The translations under genes were made by a program, and so were the position numbers. The notes under the pieces are model-generated. The model searched no databases. It saw only the letters and a program-made list of their open reading frames with translations, and was not told the DNA's origin. From positions 397,836,249 to 397,900,248 of the forward strand of contig NC_061510.1 of assembly GCF_022539505.1 (NCBI RefSeq): 64,000 bases of DNA, written 5' to 3'. This document shows positions 43,901 through 56,088 of the stretch, in pieces. This stretch comes from Lolium rigidum. Taxonomy: Eukaryota > Streptophyta > Magnoliopsida > Poales > Poaceae. Numbering within the stretch: the first letter of the stretch is position 1; the number at the start of each line of letters is the position of its first letter.

Positions 43901-46316
43901 GGATACGTCTGGGTCGCCACGGACGGCGTGGGCAGCTTCATGGACATGTCCAGCCCCGAGGACGTCGAAGCGATGCAGGGCGTTGTCAGCCTCCAGCCGT
44001 ACGTGCAGATGACGGATGCGGTCAAGAACTTCCCAGCACGGCTGAGGGCGAGGTCGCGGCGGGATAACTCAAGTGACGATGGCGTTGCCGGCTCGATCTT
44101 GATGAGGCTCTGGGCGTACGACACGGCATGGGCGATCGCTGCGGCGGCCGAGACTGCGCATGTGCCCGGACCGGCGTTCCAGACACCTAAACGGAGCACC
44201 AGGCTGACGGACCTGGACCGTCTCGGCGTGTCAGCCACCGGAACAACACTTCTGAAGGCGGTGCTGGCCACGACGTTCGACGGAATATCCGGTAAGTTCA
44301 AGCTGGTCGATGGACAGCGGCAGATGCCGGGGTACGAGGTGTTGAACATCATCGGGAAAGGAGCCAGGACGGTGGGTTTCTGGACGCCAGAGTCCGGGAT
44401 CTCGCAGGATCTAGACGCCAGCAGCGCCAGGGAGATGAAGCAAATCCTTTGGCCAGGCGAGCCACGGTCCACCCCGAAAGGCTGGGTGGTGTCACCAAAC
44501 GCGCAGGTGCTCCGTGTCGCCGTGCTGGTGAAGCGCGGCTTCAAACAGTTTGTGGGCGTCTCCGTCAACTCGACAACTGGAGAGACACAGGTAACAGGCT
44601 ACTGCATCGAACTATTCGACGAGGTAATGAAGAACCTTCCCTACCCTGTGAGCTACCGGTACGTGCCACGGGATCCTAGCGTGGATTCTTACGGGAAAAT
44701 TGTGGATCAGGTGCGCGATCAGGTCAGTACTCGATCACTACCACAACTTCTAGATTTCAATTCGAATTACATCTTAGAATTATGATTAACATGATGAAGA
44801 AACACTTGCAGGAAGCCGACATGATCGTTGGAGACGTGACGATCACCGCCAGCAGGATGACCAAGGTGGACTTCACCATGCCGTTCACGGAGTCGGGGTG
44901 GTCGATGGTGGTGGCGGTGCACAAGGACACGAGCCCGACCATGTGGATCTTCGTGTATCCCCTGAGTGCAAGTCTCTGGCTTGCCAGCCTTGCCTTCTTC
45001 TGCTTCACCGGCTTCGTTGTGTGGGTGATCGAGCACAGGATCAACCCCGAGTTCCGGGGCACACCATGGCAGCAGTTTGGCCTCATCTTCTACTTCGCCT
45101 TCTCGACACTCGTATTCTCACACAGTAGGAAATCCAGTTTGGTAGTAGGAAGATTACTGATATTCATGTACACGATCACTTCACTTCCCTAATTGATCAA
45201 GTGCTTGCTAATTTGCAGAAGAGAAGCTGGAGAGCAACCTGTCGAGGTTCGTGGTGATTATATGGGTCTTCGTAGTCCTGATCCTGACATCTAGCTACAC
45301 GGCGAGCCTGACGTCGATGCTGACCGTCCAGAAGCTCCTGCCGAGGGTGACCGACGTGAGGGAGCTACAGAGACGCGGTGACTTCATTGGGTACCAGGAG
45401 GGCAGCTTCGTAAAATCATCTCTCCTGGAAATGGGTTTCGCCGAGGACAGGATGAGGGGATACAACACCGAGGAAGAGTACGCCGACGCGCTGTCTAGAG
45501 GCTCGGCGAACGGTGGGGTCGAGGCGATGTTCGACGAGATCCCGTATCTGAAGCTCTTCTTGTCGCAGTATTGCGATGGCTACACGATGCTCGGGCCCAT
45601 CTACAAAACCGACGGCTTCGGATTTGTAAGCTCCCACGCTAGACGCCACTACCTCAGTTGAAGGATATGCAACAGAACTGACGTCGTACCAGGAGTCCAT
45701 GATCAAGACGATACTGTCATGCATGTAGGATTGATTAGCATCTAATCTTGTGTGGTTCTTCGATCTGCAGGTGTTCCCGAGAGATTCCCCAATGACGGGG
45801 GATGTGTCCCGGGAGATACTCACGTTGAATGAAGCGGGGAAGATGTCCAAGATCGAGAAGGCATGGTTCGGTGAGCCGGGCACCTGCCGGAGTCAGACAA
45901 ACTCCGTCGTCGGCCTGTCGTCGAACCTAAGCTTCGAGAGCTTCGGCGGGCTATTCCTCGTGACCGGGGTGGCCTCCAGCCTCATGCTCCTCCTCTACCT
46001 CGCCACCTTCGCCTACCGCGAGCGCGATGAGCTCCGGGCAGCAGAGGCCACTACTGCCTCCGGGAGCGTCTCGCTGCCAAGGCTGCGGGCATGGCTGCAG
46101 CATTATGATACAAAGGACCTCCGGTCCCCCGTCTTCAGGATGAACGATGAGTCCGTGAGGAATGGCGTCGTCGAGACCCCGAGGAACGACGGAACGACCC
46201 CCTTCAGCGAGCGTATCAGCTCCGAACTCGAGATGAACGCCACCTCTTCAGAAGAAACACCAACGCATGAACCAGGGACCTCGTTCGAGCATGCGCAGGG
46301 ACGGAGCCAGGAATGA
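40942..46316 (+). CDS. Glutamate receptor-like (GLR) ligand-gated cation channel, five exons
   Basis: Exons 40942-41212, 43416-44722, 44812-45124, 45219-45625 and 45771-46316; all introns are GT...AG and phases agree, giving 947 residues. Residues 1-28 are a signal peptide. About 33-400 form the amino-terminal (ANF-receptor-like) domain starting VKVRVGVILDLMSP. About 465-565 plus 667-820 form the split ligand-binding domain (VGDVTITASRM; S2 with GYQEGSFV). M1 is about 570-599, the pore loop with FRGTPWQQFG about 607-630, M3 with SYTASLTSML about 641-666, and M4 about 824-848, followed by a cytosolic tail of about 100 residues. Plant GLRs are amino-acid-gated Ca2+/cation channels of the plasma membrane or endomembranes. 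The sequence resembles the grass expansion of the GLR2-like clade (inference). No disabling mutation seen. The start was chosen as the only upstream ATG giving a signal peptide. Confidence 0.92.
41213..43415 (+). other. Intron 1 of the GLR gene (2203 bases)
   Basis: GTAAGC donor and TTGCAG acceptor. The body is AT-rich and holds MITE-like debris: CTCCATTTCAAATAAAAAAT at about 41536 and a reverse-oriented ATAAACGGATGTAGTA at about 42940 look like Stowaway ends. No exon-like sequence inside. Confidence 0.8.
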
Positions 46317-46371
46317 AGTATAAGGGGGACAATCTTAGTATGAGGGAGGCAGAACTAGCTAAAATTACACA

Positions 46372-46377
46372 AATAAA
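46372..46377 (+). terminator. Possible polyadenylation signal of the GLR gene
   Basis: AATAAA 56 bases after the stop codon. Plant signals are loose, so this is only suggestive. Confidence 0.35.
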
Positions 46378-46535
46378 GAGCTGACATTGCTTGTGTTCGA
46401 AGGAAAATCATGAGCATGGGGGGGTGCAGCCCCCCCCCCCTCGTCCCCCCTTGTCTCCATCCCTGAACATGGGGCGACATTGCACCGGCTTCTGCAGAGA
46501 TGGAAACACAAGCAGCTAGCCAACCCCACTAGATT

Positions 46536-47733
46536 TATATTTTTTAAAGGAAACTGCTGGGCGTCCCGGGATCTGATTTTCCAGCCCCCGGGTCGCCAGC
46601 CATCGGATCGGCCATCTTGGACGGCCAGATCTGCTTTTACTGAATGTAGCAAAAAATATCTCCCGTCAAAAAAAAAACCTGCTTTTGCTACAATGTAGAA
46701 AAAAATGGTTTAGCCACGAAATCAAATAAAAAGGCTGAGCTCGCCGGAAACCTCGCCGGAGAGCTCATAGCAAAAAAATTATGCTATTGTAGCAGAAAAA
46801 TGCTAATATAGCAAAACCCAATATCACCGGAAACCGAAACCTGCAACCGATAGCAGCGCTGCCCAATGTTGCAGCAACTCCATCTACCAGAGACAGCAAT
46901 ACCTGAAACCGTCAGTAGCAAACCTCGAGACCTAAGGTAGCAAAGCATGCCTCCGCCGGTAGCAGCGCCGGACGCCTACGGTAGCAAAACCCGTCTTTGC
47001 TGGTAGCAACTTCGCATGCCATAGGCAGCAAACATTCGGAGACGTACGGTACCGGTGCATGGAGGTCCTTGTAGCACCAGCAGACAGCAGCACCTCCTCG
47101 TGGGAGCACCGCCCAACAACGTAGCTCCGGCAACCACCACTTGTAGCAGCACTGCAGCCGGCGTTTGCAGCTCTGGCGTGAAACACTTTATCGCCTCGTC
47201 CTCGCTGCCACCCCTCACGCTGCCACTAGCCGCAGCTGCTGCAGACGAGGCCTTCTCCTCCAGCTGCTACGGTCAGTTCGGGGACGAAGCTTCGGAGGCC
47301 GGGGAACGACCGTGGATGGGGAGGTGGACGAGAGGTAGATACGGGGGCGGCGCAGGGGACCTGGAGCGGCGGCATCGTCAGATCCATCGCGGTCATGGCC
47401 TCCCGGAGTGCTGCGAGGGAGGAGTGGTGCTGGTGAGGTTGGAGGTAGGGGAGGGGGCAGCGCCATGGCGGACCCATCGGAGGCAAGCCTCGCCGGTGGA
47501 AGGCCGCGTCAAAGCGCAGGTAAGCGGCGGCCGACGGCCATGGTATCCTGCAGTTTGCCTGAGGATCCTGTGCGCGAGGATAAGAAGAAGGTGATGAATA
47601 AATGGTGGGACCCATATATATGCCTCTTTTTTCCACCACGCCCGGGACGCGTGTCAAGCCAGGAAAGCGGGGGATGGAGGAGGCCGATCCCCCGGGGGCA
47701 TTGCATCATTTTCCTTTTTTGAAACTTCAACGA
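46536..47733. mobile_element. Putative Mutator-like element (MULE) with 9-bp direct repeats
   Basis: CACTAGATT lies at 46527-46535 and 47734-47742, matching the 9-base Mutator target duplication. Inside each end is a similar inverted segment (AAAGGAAACTGCTGG and, from the right, AAAGGAAAATGATGC, then G/C-rich GATC). Many GTAGCAAAA / TTTGCTAC-like short repeats occur at 46650-47010. The centre (47050-47560) is GC-rich and could be a captured gene piece, but overlapping frames on both strands show no recognisable domain. Confidence 0.5.
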
Positions 47734-47742
47734 CACTAGATT

Positions 47743-48846
47743 CATTACCAGATTCCATCTTAATTCGGCGCAGTTGGAGCCCGCTGCTAGTAAGAGCCCA
47801 ACGTGTGTCATATCTACTAGCAAAATATTAATTAAAATAGATAAAAAGCACGCTTCGCTGTTCCGCTTGCATTTAGTTCTGACACAGACCGGTGCCATAT
47901 TATTCTTTTGCAAATAAAGAAACCGAGTGAAATATAGAAAAAATAACATTGTATTAACAGGTGGAACTTGTTAATGAAATACAATAATGTAGAACTGAAG
48001 TCACCGTTAGAGGCACGTAAACACGGAAGAAACAATGTACCTCCAGGAAACTTCTAGACAAGGATAGTGGCTCACTCCGATGTACTTAGAGCGTGTTTGG
48101 TAGCCCTGGCTGATTTTAGCGCTTCCCGGGGCAGACTCAGTGGTTGTTAGACCGTTGCAAACGAGCTCCATGACATATTTGGTTGCTTGTGAAGCAATTC
48201 CGTGCACTGATTAAGTAACAAAGTTTAGTTCGTTTGGTGTCCTGCACACAACCTATTTGGTTGTACTGATGCAAGCTATTGCTATTTGGATGTACACATT
48301 AGGCTACCATAATCTTATCATGGTTCAAATGCGGTGATATGTACCATGTCATTCTTGAGGTGATCACAATACGGAATATGATGATGAAATGTTTCACCCT
48401 AATGTGTCGTTCTTGAGGTGCTCAATCTAACGACATAGCAAGAATAGTCATTGGCTAGTGCGGCATTGGAAGATGATGCACTACCTGATAAGGCTTTTGC
48501 TGATGCAAAGACTAATGATGCATAGCCTGAATAGCCATAGTCTGATCAGCCAAGAAGCTCTGTTGCTCCTTGTGTGCTTCTTCGAAAGTATCATACCCTT
48601 TGTAGATGTTGTGGAGAAACCATTGACTTGCTCTTGGTAGATCCTCTACAAATTGTAGATTTCCGGATGCCTCCCTTTGAAGACCACTTACTACTAGCAT
48701 GGCACAAGAAGAACAAGTAAGGTTATTGATCACAAGCATCAAACAAGTCATACGAAAACATCACAATGTTCAGACCATATCATAAACTAAGTTCATCCTA
48801 CAACTACAACTATGGTGTTAACCTATCACCACATTAAAAGAGGGTG
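47743..48846. other. Intergenic; no gene recognised
   Basis: GAGCGTGTTTGGTAGCCC at 48091 resembles the end of a grass DNA transposon, and a Harbinger-associated remnant follows. A short duplicated phrase (TGTACCATGTCATTCTTGAGGTG / TGTCGTTCTTGAGGTGCTC) lies at 48340-48425. No long reading frame of merit. Confidence 0.35.
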
Positions 48847-49315
48847 TCATCCACACACCGCAAGGTCACCATCACATGAGGGGTTAGTATGTACCACCTC
48901 ATGGTAGTTGCAGACCTTAACAAGTTCATCCAGCAGGATGCATTTGCTCTCCTCGCGTCGTCGAGCTCCGCTAAGATCGCAGTGCTCCAGGATGGCCTTG
49001 TCCACATGAGTGAGATGAACTTCCTTGAAGCCCTTGTCAATTCGGACGTCATTCTTGAACTCTTGATCAGCTCGCACATCTTCTCCAACACAAAGCTGCA
49101 CATGAGGGGGGGGGGGGATTTCATGCCCCCTTCTGCACCGCCTTCATGGCCTTCTCCATGTCAGTCTGGTCCTTGCCATTCATGTTCTTTGTGGCGGTCA
49201 TCATTCCCGCCACCTCTGCCAAGACCTTGGCCATGAGGGAAGCCACAGGGACCTTTTTGGCATCCGACAACGATAGCTGCGAGTCAGCAATGGGTTGTGA
49301 ATCGGGCACCTATGA
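48847..49315 (-). pseudogene. Remnant of a Harbinger-associated Myb/SANT-like protein
   Basis: Minus-strand frames give EKMCELIKS, then after a frameshift VRIDKGFKEVHLTHVDKAIL and EHCDLSGARRREESKCILLD. This follows the pattern C-x-LI-x-x-GVRTDKGFKEVHL...LSGA...ILDE of the Myb/SANT-like DNA-binding proteins encoded by grass PIF/Harbinger-type elements. The middle of the domain (YNHLRKW region) is deleted and frames change at about 49090. A further frame at 49309-49121 (AKVLAEVAGMMTATKNMNGK) lies upstream. Non-functional. Confidence 0.45.
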
Positions 49316-49772
49316 GAGGATCTGTGAATCCAGAATGCACACCATTGTCTAGCTAAAGTTTTCACACTACGAGTCGTAAAATCACCACAAACATAGATCA
49401 TTGCAACAACTTACACATCATATAATACACAAGAAGAACACCCACTAATCTAGAATATAGAAGGTGAATCTACGTACGTTTTGAAACTAAATACCCTAGA
49501 TCAAGAAAATGGAAGTGCAAGAACTACATTTCGACACTACCTACCCTAGATCACGGATGAACAAGTACTAAACATAAGTATCCTTGGCGCTACCATCGCC
49601 ATTCGGAGATCTGTGTGCCGCTTACCTGTTCTATGACCGGAGGTGGAACTTGAAAAGTGGGAAAATGGAGGTTTCGAATCGGGCGCTGCGAGTGGATGGT
49701 AGAAATAGGGTGAATGCTCCACGGGAGGTGACAGATTCCTTCTTGCCCCATTTTTGCTTTTCGCCGTACTGT

Positions 49773-51450
49773 TGATGCATGTAAAATGCATACATGTTCT
49801 TTGCAGTTTATCGTGTTAAAATCCTTAATATTTAGCAATTTATTATATTTATTGGGACTAACCTACTAATAATTTAAAAATTGCGCAATTTCTTGTTTTG
49901 CACTTTGTTGTGTAGAAATTGTACAAATATGGAAGGAGATCCCTCATTATTGTCAAATTTCGAGTTTCCCGAAATCTGTCTCGGTTGAACAGTTTTTTAT
50001 AGATCGTTTCGATACGATACGAAGATTATTTAAAATGGAAATACTCAAAACTAAAAAGTTGTTAGAATTTTATAGGCTTCGTTCTAGACATAAATTCGTC
50101 AAATTTTGAGTTTAGATGAGTCCTACAGCGCGGCATTACCGATGATCCCACAAGCAATTTCGGGATTCTGAAAGTTTGTGACGGAATTTACGATAATTCT
50201 TGCCCAACTTGATGGGTTCGAGCCATGATCGGCCTGTTGGACTCCTTGGGACATCGAAGGTCAAGTAGGGTTCTAAAGGTTCCCATGAGTCCTTGGATGA
50301 AAGGGGAATCCATTTTGTGGCCTAGATTGCTTCTCCGCCTCTATATATTGAGATGAAACCCTACTTTTGGTGGCCCCCAACCATTGTTAGGAATTCACTT
50401 CTCCCTTGGGAGCCGCTAAGAGGGCATAGGCCTCTCCATTACTGTTCCAACACCAAGGAACAAGGGGGGCCAAGGGCCACCTCCAACATAGGGCCGCCGC
50501 CTTGTCCTCCCGTGGTCGCCGCCACGGGGATCTCCACCACTATCTCCACCTCCTTGCTGCCCTTTTTCATCAAGATCGTCACCTAGCCTCTATTCCTGAT
50601 GGACATGTGTGAGTAATTCCCTCTGTGGGTGTGGGGTGTAAGGTAATTGGATGAGCCTATTGTGTAATGATGCATAGCTATAATAATTTGAGGTGCTTAT
50701 CTTGTTGATGTTTGTGTATGATTGTTTATGCACATATATTATTCTTAGTGTTTGTTACTAGGGCTCGAGTAGCATGATTTCAATACTGAACTTTTACTAC
50801 TCCATCATATATTAAGTTAGTGCTTAGTTGCATAGTGTATAATATGTTGTATTGTTGAACCTGCGAATCCTATTATGACACTCTAGAAAAAAACAAGGGG
50901 GTGGTATAATTTGCGAAGTTCATGTGTTCATAGAGTGCTAATGTGTTGTTATGGGCTACTCGAAAAGTTAGACCTTAATTACCCGAAGTTCCAAGTTGGC
51001 CACGGTGAAATGGATGGGTAGGATAATAGATGTTCTAGTGATTCTCTTAGATAGTGCGTACAAGTAAATATGCGACACCTGCTCACTTTCAACCTTATTA
51101 GAGTCAGGCACATAGAATGATCTTATTATTACTTAAATCATCTCACTCATGCAACATCTGGTGGTCACCCCATGCTTGCATTTTGACCCACTACTTTCTC
51201 AACAACAACAAATCTCTTTTAGTTTCAGCACTTTACTTTTTCAATTATTTACTTTTTTTACATCTATACTTTCAAGTTTAAACTCTCCAAAGCAATCATA
51301 TTGTTTTATTTAGTTTGTTCAATGCATAGATAATTAGAATAGCGACTCACTAATTTGAGAGAATAAAATACTTAGCCTTCATCTCTCCATGGGATCGATA
51401 CTAATGCTTACTAATAAGATTTCAGGGGTCCCAAAGTATTATTTTATTAT
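49773..51450 (+). mobile_element. Solo or truncated LTR of an Athila-type family
   Basis: Begins TGATGCATGTAAAATGCATA, which has the same inverted-repeat start plan as the LTRs of elements A and B, followed by GGGACTAACCTACTAATAAT as in those LTRs (GGAACTAACCTATTGAC). A TATA box (CTATATATTG) lies at about 50340 and a leader follows. No primer site or internal region was recognised, and the end near 51450 (after CCATGGGATCGATAC) is approximate. Confidence 0.5.
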
Positions 51451-51779
51451 GCCCACGACTAACACAATCGCATGGTCTAAGCAATAGGTTACTTCACATG
51501 ATAACAACTTTGGAAATTTAAACATCGTAACATGATCTACTTTCTAAGCTTAATTGGTTATGTCCATCACATCATTCTTCAAATGATATGATCCCATTAT
51601 TAACTGAAAGCTCAGGTCCATGGTTAGAAAACCATAACCATTATTAATCACCGAGCTAGCCAAGTAGAGACTTACTAGGGACACAATATTGTACTATGTT
51701 TCTGGTTAATATAAATTCTAGCATTAAACATAAATATGTATCATGAACAAGAAATATGATAATAACAGTATTATTATTA

Positions 51780-52487
51780 TCTCTAGGGCATCAGGCCGGT
51801 GTACTGAAATTACTGGTCTAGCCCACTAACCCACTCAACTTTAATGGGACGACTAGCTCCACCTTAATGGGCCTGCCCAATGAACTGCAAATCAGCTTAA
51901 CTCGATCGATCCAACTAACTAAATGGTTTGGCCTATTCATCTTAACCGGGTCGGCCACTCAACTTTAATGGGTTGGTCCATGATTAAATGGACATGCCCA
52001 TCTGATTAAATAGGCCAGCCCATCCAAACTAACTGGGTCCGCCTACCCGTCTTAACCGGGCCGACCTACCCATGTTAATCGGGGCCGGCCTATCCATCTT
52101 AATCGGGCCGACTCACTCAACAACTGGTCCGGTCAAACCAAGTTTGTTGGACTGGCCCGTAGACTAGGTGGGCCAGACCGCTCACCTTTATTGGGCCAGT
52201 CTTCTTAATACGCAGTAGGACTTGTGTGAACATGTCATCAATCACATGCTTTCAACCAGTTATTGATGTTTTCCACGTGTTAGTGTGCATGACGTAAGCA
52301 GTTTATGTCCACATTGCGGTTTTCCATGGTTGATGGCCACTCATCACCCATGGAATGAAAAAAAATCCATGGTAGAGCTTTTGACGATGTGATATGCACC
52401 GCAGATGTTGTTTCGTCCCCAATGAGTCTTTATCCATGAAAAACAACCCTTTTGACGATGGTTTTTTGTCCGTGGTTATTTGTAGTG
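51780..52487 (-). mobile_element. CACTA transposon terminus with subterminal repeat array
   Basis: On the minus strand the end reads CACTACAAATAACCACGG at 52487. Further in (51790-52215) is a degenerate array of about 20-25-base units of the type GGGCCGGCCTACCCATCTTA, at least a dozen copies, like the transposase-binding repeats near CACTA ends. The opposite terminus and the transposase were not found. Confidence 0.6.
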
Positions 52488-52947
52488 CATGGTGACTAGA
52501 TTAGGGTTTTGGTAAGTGAGTCTCAAGTGTTGTGAGACCACACTAACTCCCTATATAAGTGGCAACAGGGCCAACACAGAAGGTACGTGAGTGAGATCAC
52601 TTCCATGTGCTAGAAACCCTAGCCATCCCCGCGAGTCCCACGCCAACTTCTCGGATCTAGCAGTCCAAACTCTCCATCTTGAATGTGTGCATGACATTAG
52701 AGACATCATCTCCTTGCTTATTTGAAGGTATTCATTGGTTGATTGTGTGCATCATTTTAATGTAGAGACCGGAGATTACAACGTCCTTTTCGGAAAATAA
52801 AAATAACACGAGCAACACCTCCATGGGTTCCTACCACACCTCCTATGGCCGTCCCGGCGCCTCTGCATGTTCGATGCTCTCGTGGGTAGGTGAAGGCTAG
52901 TGAAGTGGAAAGCTCATTCCTAGAAAACAAATGAACAACCAGGCACA
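52488..52947. other. Repeat-like intergenic stretch, family not recognised
   Basis: CTATATAAGTG at 52551 followed by a leader-like sequence with AAACCCTAGCC suggests a promoter from a retroelement or gene fragment. No coding frame follows. Confidence 0.3.
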
Positions 52948-53310
52948 TGATACGTTACAAACGTATCTATAATTTTTGATGCTCCATGCTTGCTTTACAC
53001 CAATTTCTATATGTTTTGTCTACATTTCGTGACACTTTTATGCATTTTTGGAACTAACCTATTGACAAGATGTCACAGTGCCAGTTCCTGTTTTTTGTTG
53101 TTTTTGTATTTCAGAAAATTTGTACATGAAATATTCTCGGAATTGGACAAAACAAAAGCCAAAGATCTTATTTTTCTATAATGAAGACGAAGTCCGGAGG
53201 AGAGACGAAGGGGCGTCACAGGGCGGCCACACCACCCCATGGCGCGACCAAGGGTGGGCACGAGCCATGGCATGGTGTGGGCCACCCAGACAGCCACCGA
53301 CCTCGCCCTT
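52948..53310 (+). mobile_element. Truncated LTR related to elements A and B
   Basis: Starts TGATACGTTACAAACGTATC and follows the A/B LTR sequence through GGAACTAACCTATTGACAAG and ATATTCTCGGAATTGGAC. It is cut off at 53310 where another LTR (TGTAATATCC) begins. Confidence 0.75.
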
Positions 53311-56073
53311 TGTAATATCCCAGGTATTGGGGTTACAAAAATAGAGGAAACAGATGTGTGCATTGCATTCATGCATAGAAAATCTGGGGAATTTTCGCGC
53401 TTTAAAGTAAAATCAGATCACAGATGACTCGAAGTTTCACTTGACCTTGGTGGAATTGAAGTAGCTCATCAAGTCAAGCGCTATAAACCTCAATGTGACT
53501 TTGTTAAAACCTTGTTTTGGGTAGAGATGATTTGATCTCAAGGGTTAGATCAAATGGTATTACAACCAACACAATAACTTATTAATCAAGGATCAATTGC
53601 TGGATCTTCTAAAAAGATCATAATATGGTAAACCTTGCTATTACATCTGAACATCTATTAAATTGCAAATCAAGTAACAATAAAATGGAGAAACTATTCT
53701 AGACTTATCTTTTCCATGTTTTAACTAATCCTTGATCCTACCATGAAACCTCATGGTATTCATTCCACTTCAACAATGGAAATTATAACAAGGACATTCA
53801 CTCAAGAAGTATATATTCTTTTACATTCCAAATTATTATACATCAAACCTAGAGAGGTGAGAGTTCTATATTAATTATTAGAGAAGCAATGACAAAGCTT
53901 AAGATAAATCTTAGATATACATCCATGTAATCAAAACATCATCCTAAGACCATAACCTTGGGATAATATTGAAGTCATTCCCAAATGAGAGAGACCATTC
54001 ATATCAATTCAAGCTTTACCTATTTAAGAATAAAGAACAACCTTTGAACTAAAGTATTAGGTTGAAAACCATTTCCCTTGGAGTGGTGAGATAACCTAAT
54101 ATCACATGGAATAATACCATATCCATGAATTGATAAAGTAAGGAGGAGATGAACTCAATCAAGAAAGCCAAGTGGAGTTTTAGACTTAATACCTATTGAG
54201 ATATTGTGAGTACACCATAAACCCTAGAATAACTATTCCTATGAGAGAGAGCTCAAGCTAAGGTGTTACACTCAAGAAAGTTAAACCTAACACTTGAATG
54301 TGAGGGAGAGAACTATCCATATATCAGATGATTGTATCATCATTGATTAAGTAGAACCCTAATATAATATCTCAGGCATTCTCCTGGGATATCAACTTAA
54401 GAGGCAACCATAGTAGTCCCATTCAAGAAGGTAAATTAGAAGCACTATACCCTAGTTGATCAAGGCAATGACTGATCATGGAAGTGAGAAACCTAATTAA
54501 TGAGAGATACCTTAGGAAGCCAAACCTTGATCATTATAAAGTGAGTGATGATCTTAAACCCTAAGAACTTGAGGTAGAGAGATTAAGAACAAATTGATTA
54601 TGCCTAATCCATGATCATACCTTGAAGATATATAATTACTAGTTAAACCTTAGATGGTTAGATAAATAACAACCACAACATGAAATCATAGGGAGATCAC
54701 TAGTAAGTAAACCTGGACTTATATCTCAATCTCAACTTGTGAATCACTTGGTGATCATCAGTAGAATCCTATCTCATTTAAATTCCATCTATTCTTCACT
54801 TAAGAACCACAAGAAAACATTTAGAGTAAAACCTATACTCTACATGGTGAGAACCCATCCATCCATATGACCAAAGTTAACTATAAAAAGAACTATAACC
54901 ATTGTAGTTACTTTAATGATTAATTGAGGATAATAATAGAAGTTAATTGGTAGAAGATAAAACCAATTATCAAATCATTAGTAATTAGAGAAGCACATAA
55001 GATATGAATCAAGTAACCATATTACCATGGTTAGGGGAGATTAAAACCTAGCCAATGCAAAATGGTGTCATCCCATATCTACAACCTATAATTGTATCTC
55101 AACCTAATTTGTATACCACTTGGGTGAGCACAACTAAAACCCAATAAAGCCATATTTGAGTTTCAAACCAGGTGTCACTAAGCACATATAATTAGAACCC
55201 TAGAATTGCACTCTATCTAAATCCTATAATGGAAACCCCTGTGTGGTGATCAACCACCTATCTTTATAACCAAGACCAAGCCATGATGAGAGTAATACCT
55301 ATTCTATGTATTGCATGGTGTTGTTAAAATATAGTACTAGTATTAACCTTGAAATAAGATTAAGATAAACCTTACAAGATCTTAATAAAGAAGTGTTCAC
55401 ATAAATCCATATGTGAGTAACCAATATTCTCAAATGAGAAATTAATATTTAGAAAATTTAGGACATCTGAAATAACACTTGAAATCATATTCTAAAATAA
55501 GAAACTAAGCATTAAAATCATAATTCATTAACCAATTCTTGCTAGATAAAATAAAGGGAACATATCATCCATTATTTAAAAGTATTATAAGTGTTATAAA
55601 AATATGCTGAATCTCAAAAGAAAAATAATGGAAACTATACTTGTTGGCATACCTATTCAAGAATATTATGTATGTTGAAATTATCACTATGTTAAAAATC
55701 AAAAGAGCATGTCTCAAGTTGTAATTATTATTTAGGAAATAATCACCAAAATAAAACAATTACAAATTTCTGCAAAATAAAAGAGAATTAAAAATCAGAT
55801 TCAAAAAGAAACTATAAAACAGAAATTAAAATAAAAGAAAGCGGAAAAGGACCTTACCTGGCTAGCAGCCCACGCTGCAGCCCACAGAGCAGTCCAAGGC
55901 CCAGCTCCAAACCACAGCCCAGAAACGACCCACGTACGGTTTCGCTCGGATAAGAGCGAAGACGACGACTTCGTCTTCGACTCCTTCTCCCTTCGCATGA
56001 ACGACAGCGCGACGCCGGCGAGCCACATCCCGGCCGCCGAAGAGGACTTCCTCGACCATCAACGACCATTGGA

Positions 56074-56088
56074 GGGGTATAAATACCC
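56074..56088 (+). promoter_or_regulatory. TATA box in the LARD-like LTR
   Basis: GGGGTATAAATACCC, followed by a leader with AAATCGAAACCCTAGC and a GTAAGA at about 56384 that could be a splice donor. The 65-codon frame in between (MLDLPKPSKESSWGA...) resembles nothing known. Confidence 0.5.

Noticed and set aside
43843..44568. 241-codon minus-strand frame
   Set aside because: Shadow of GLR exon 2, which has domain-level support on the + strand.
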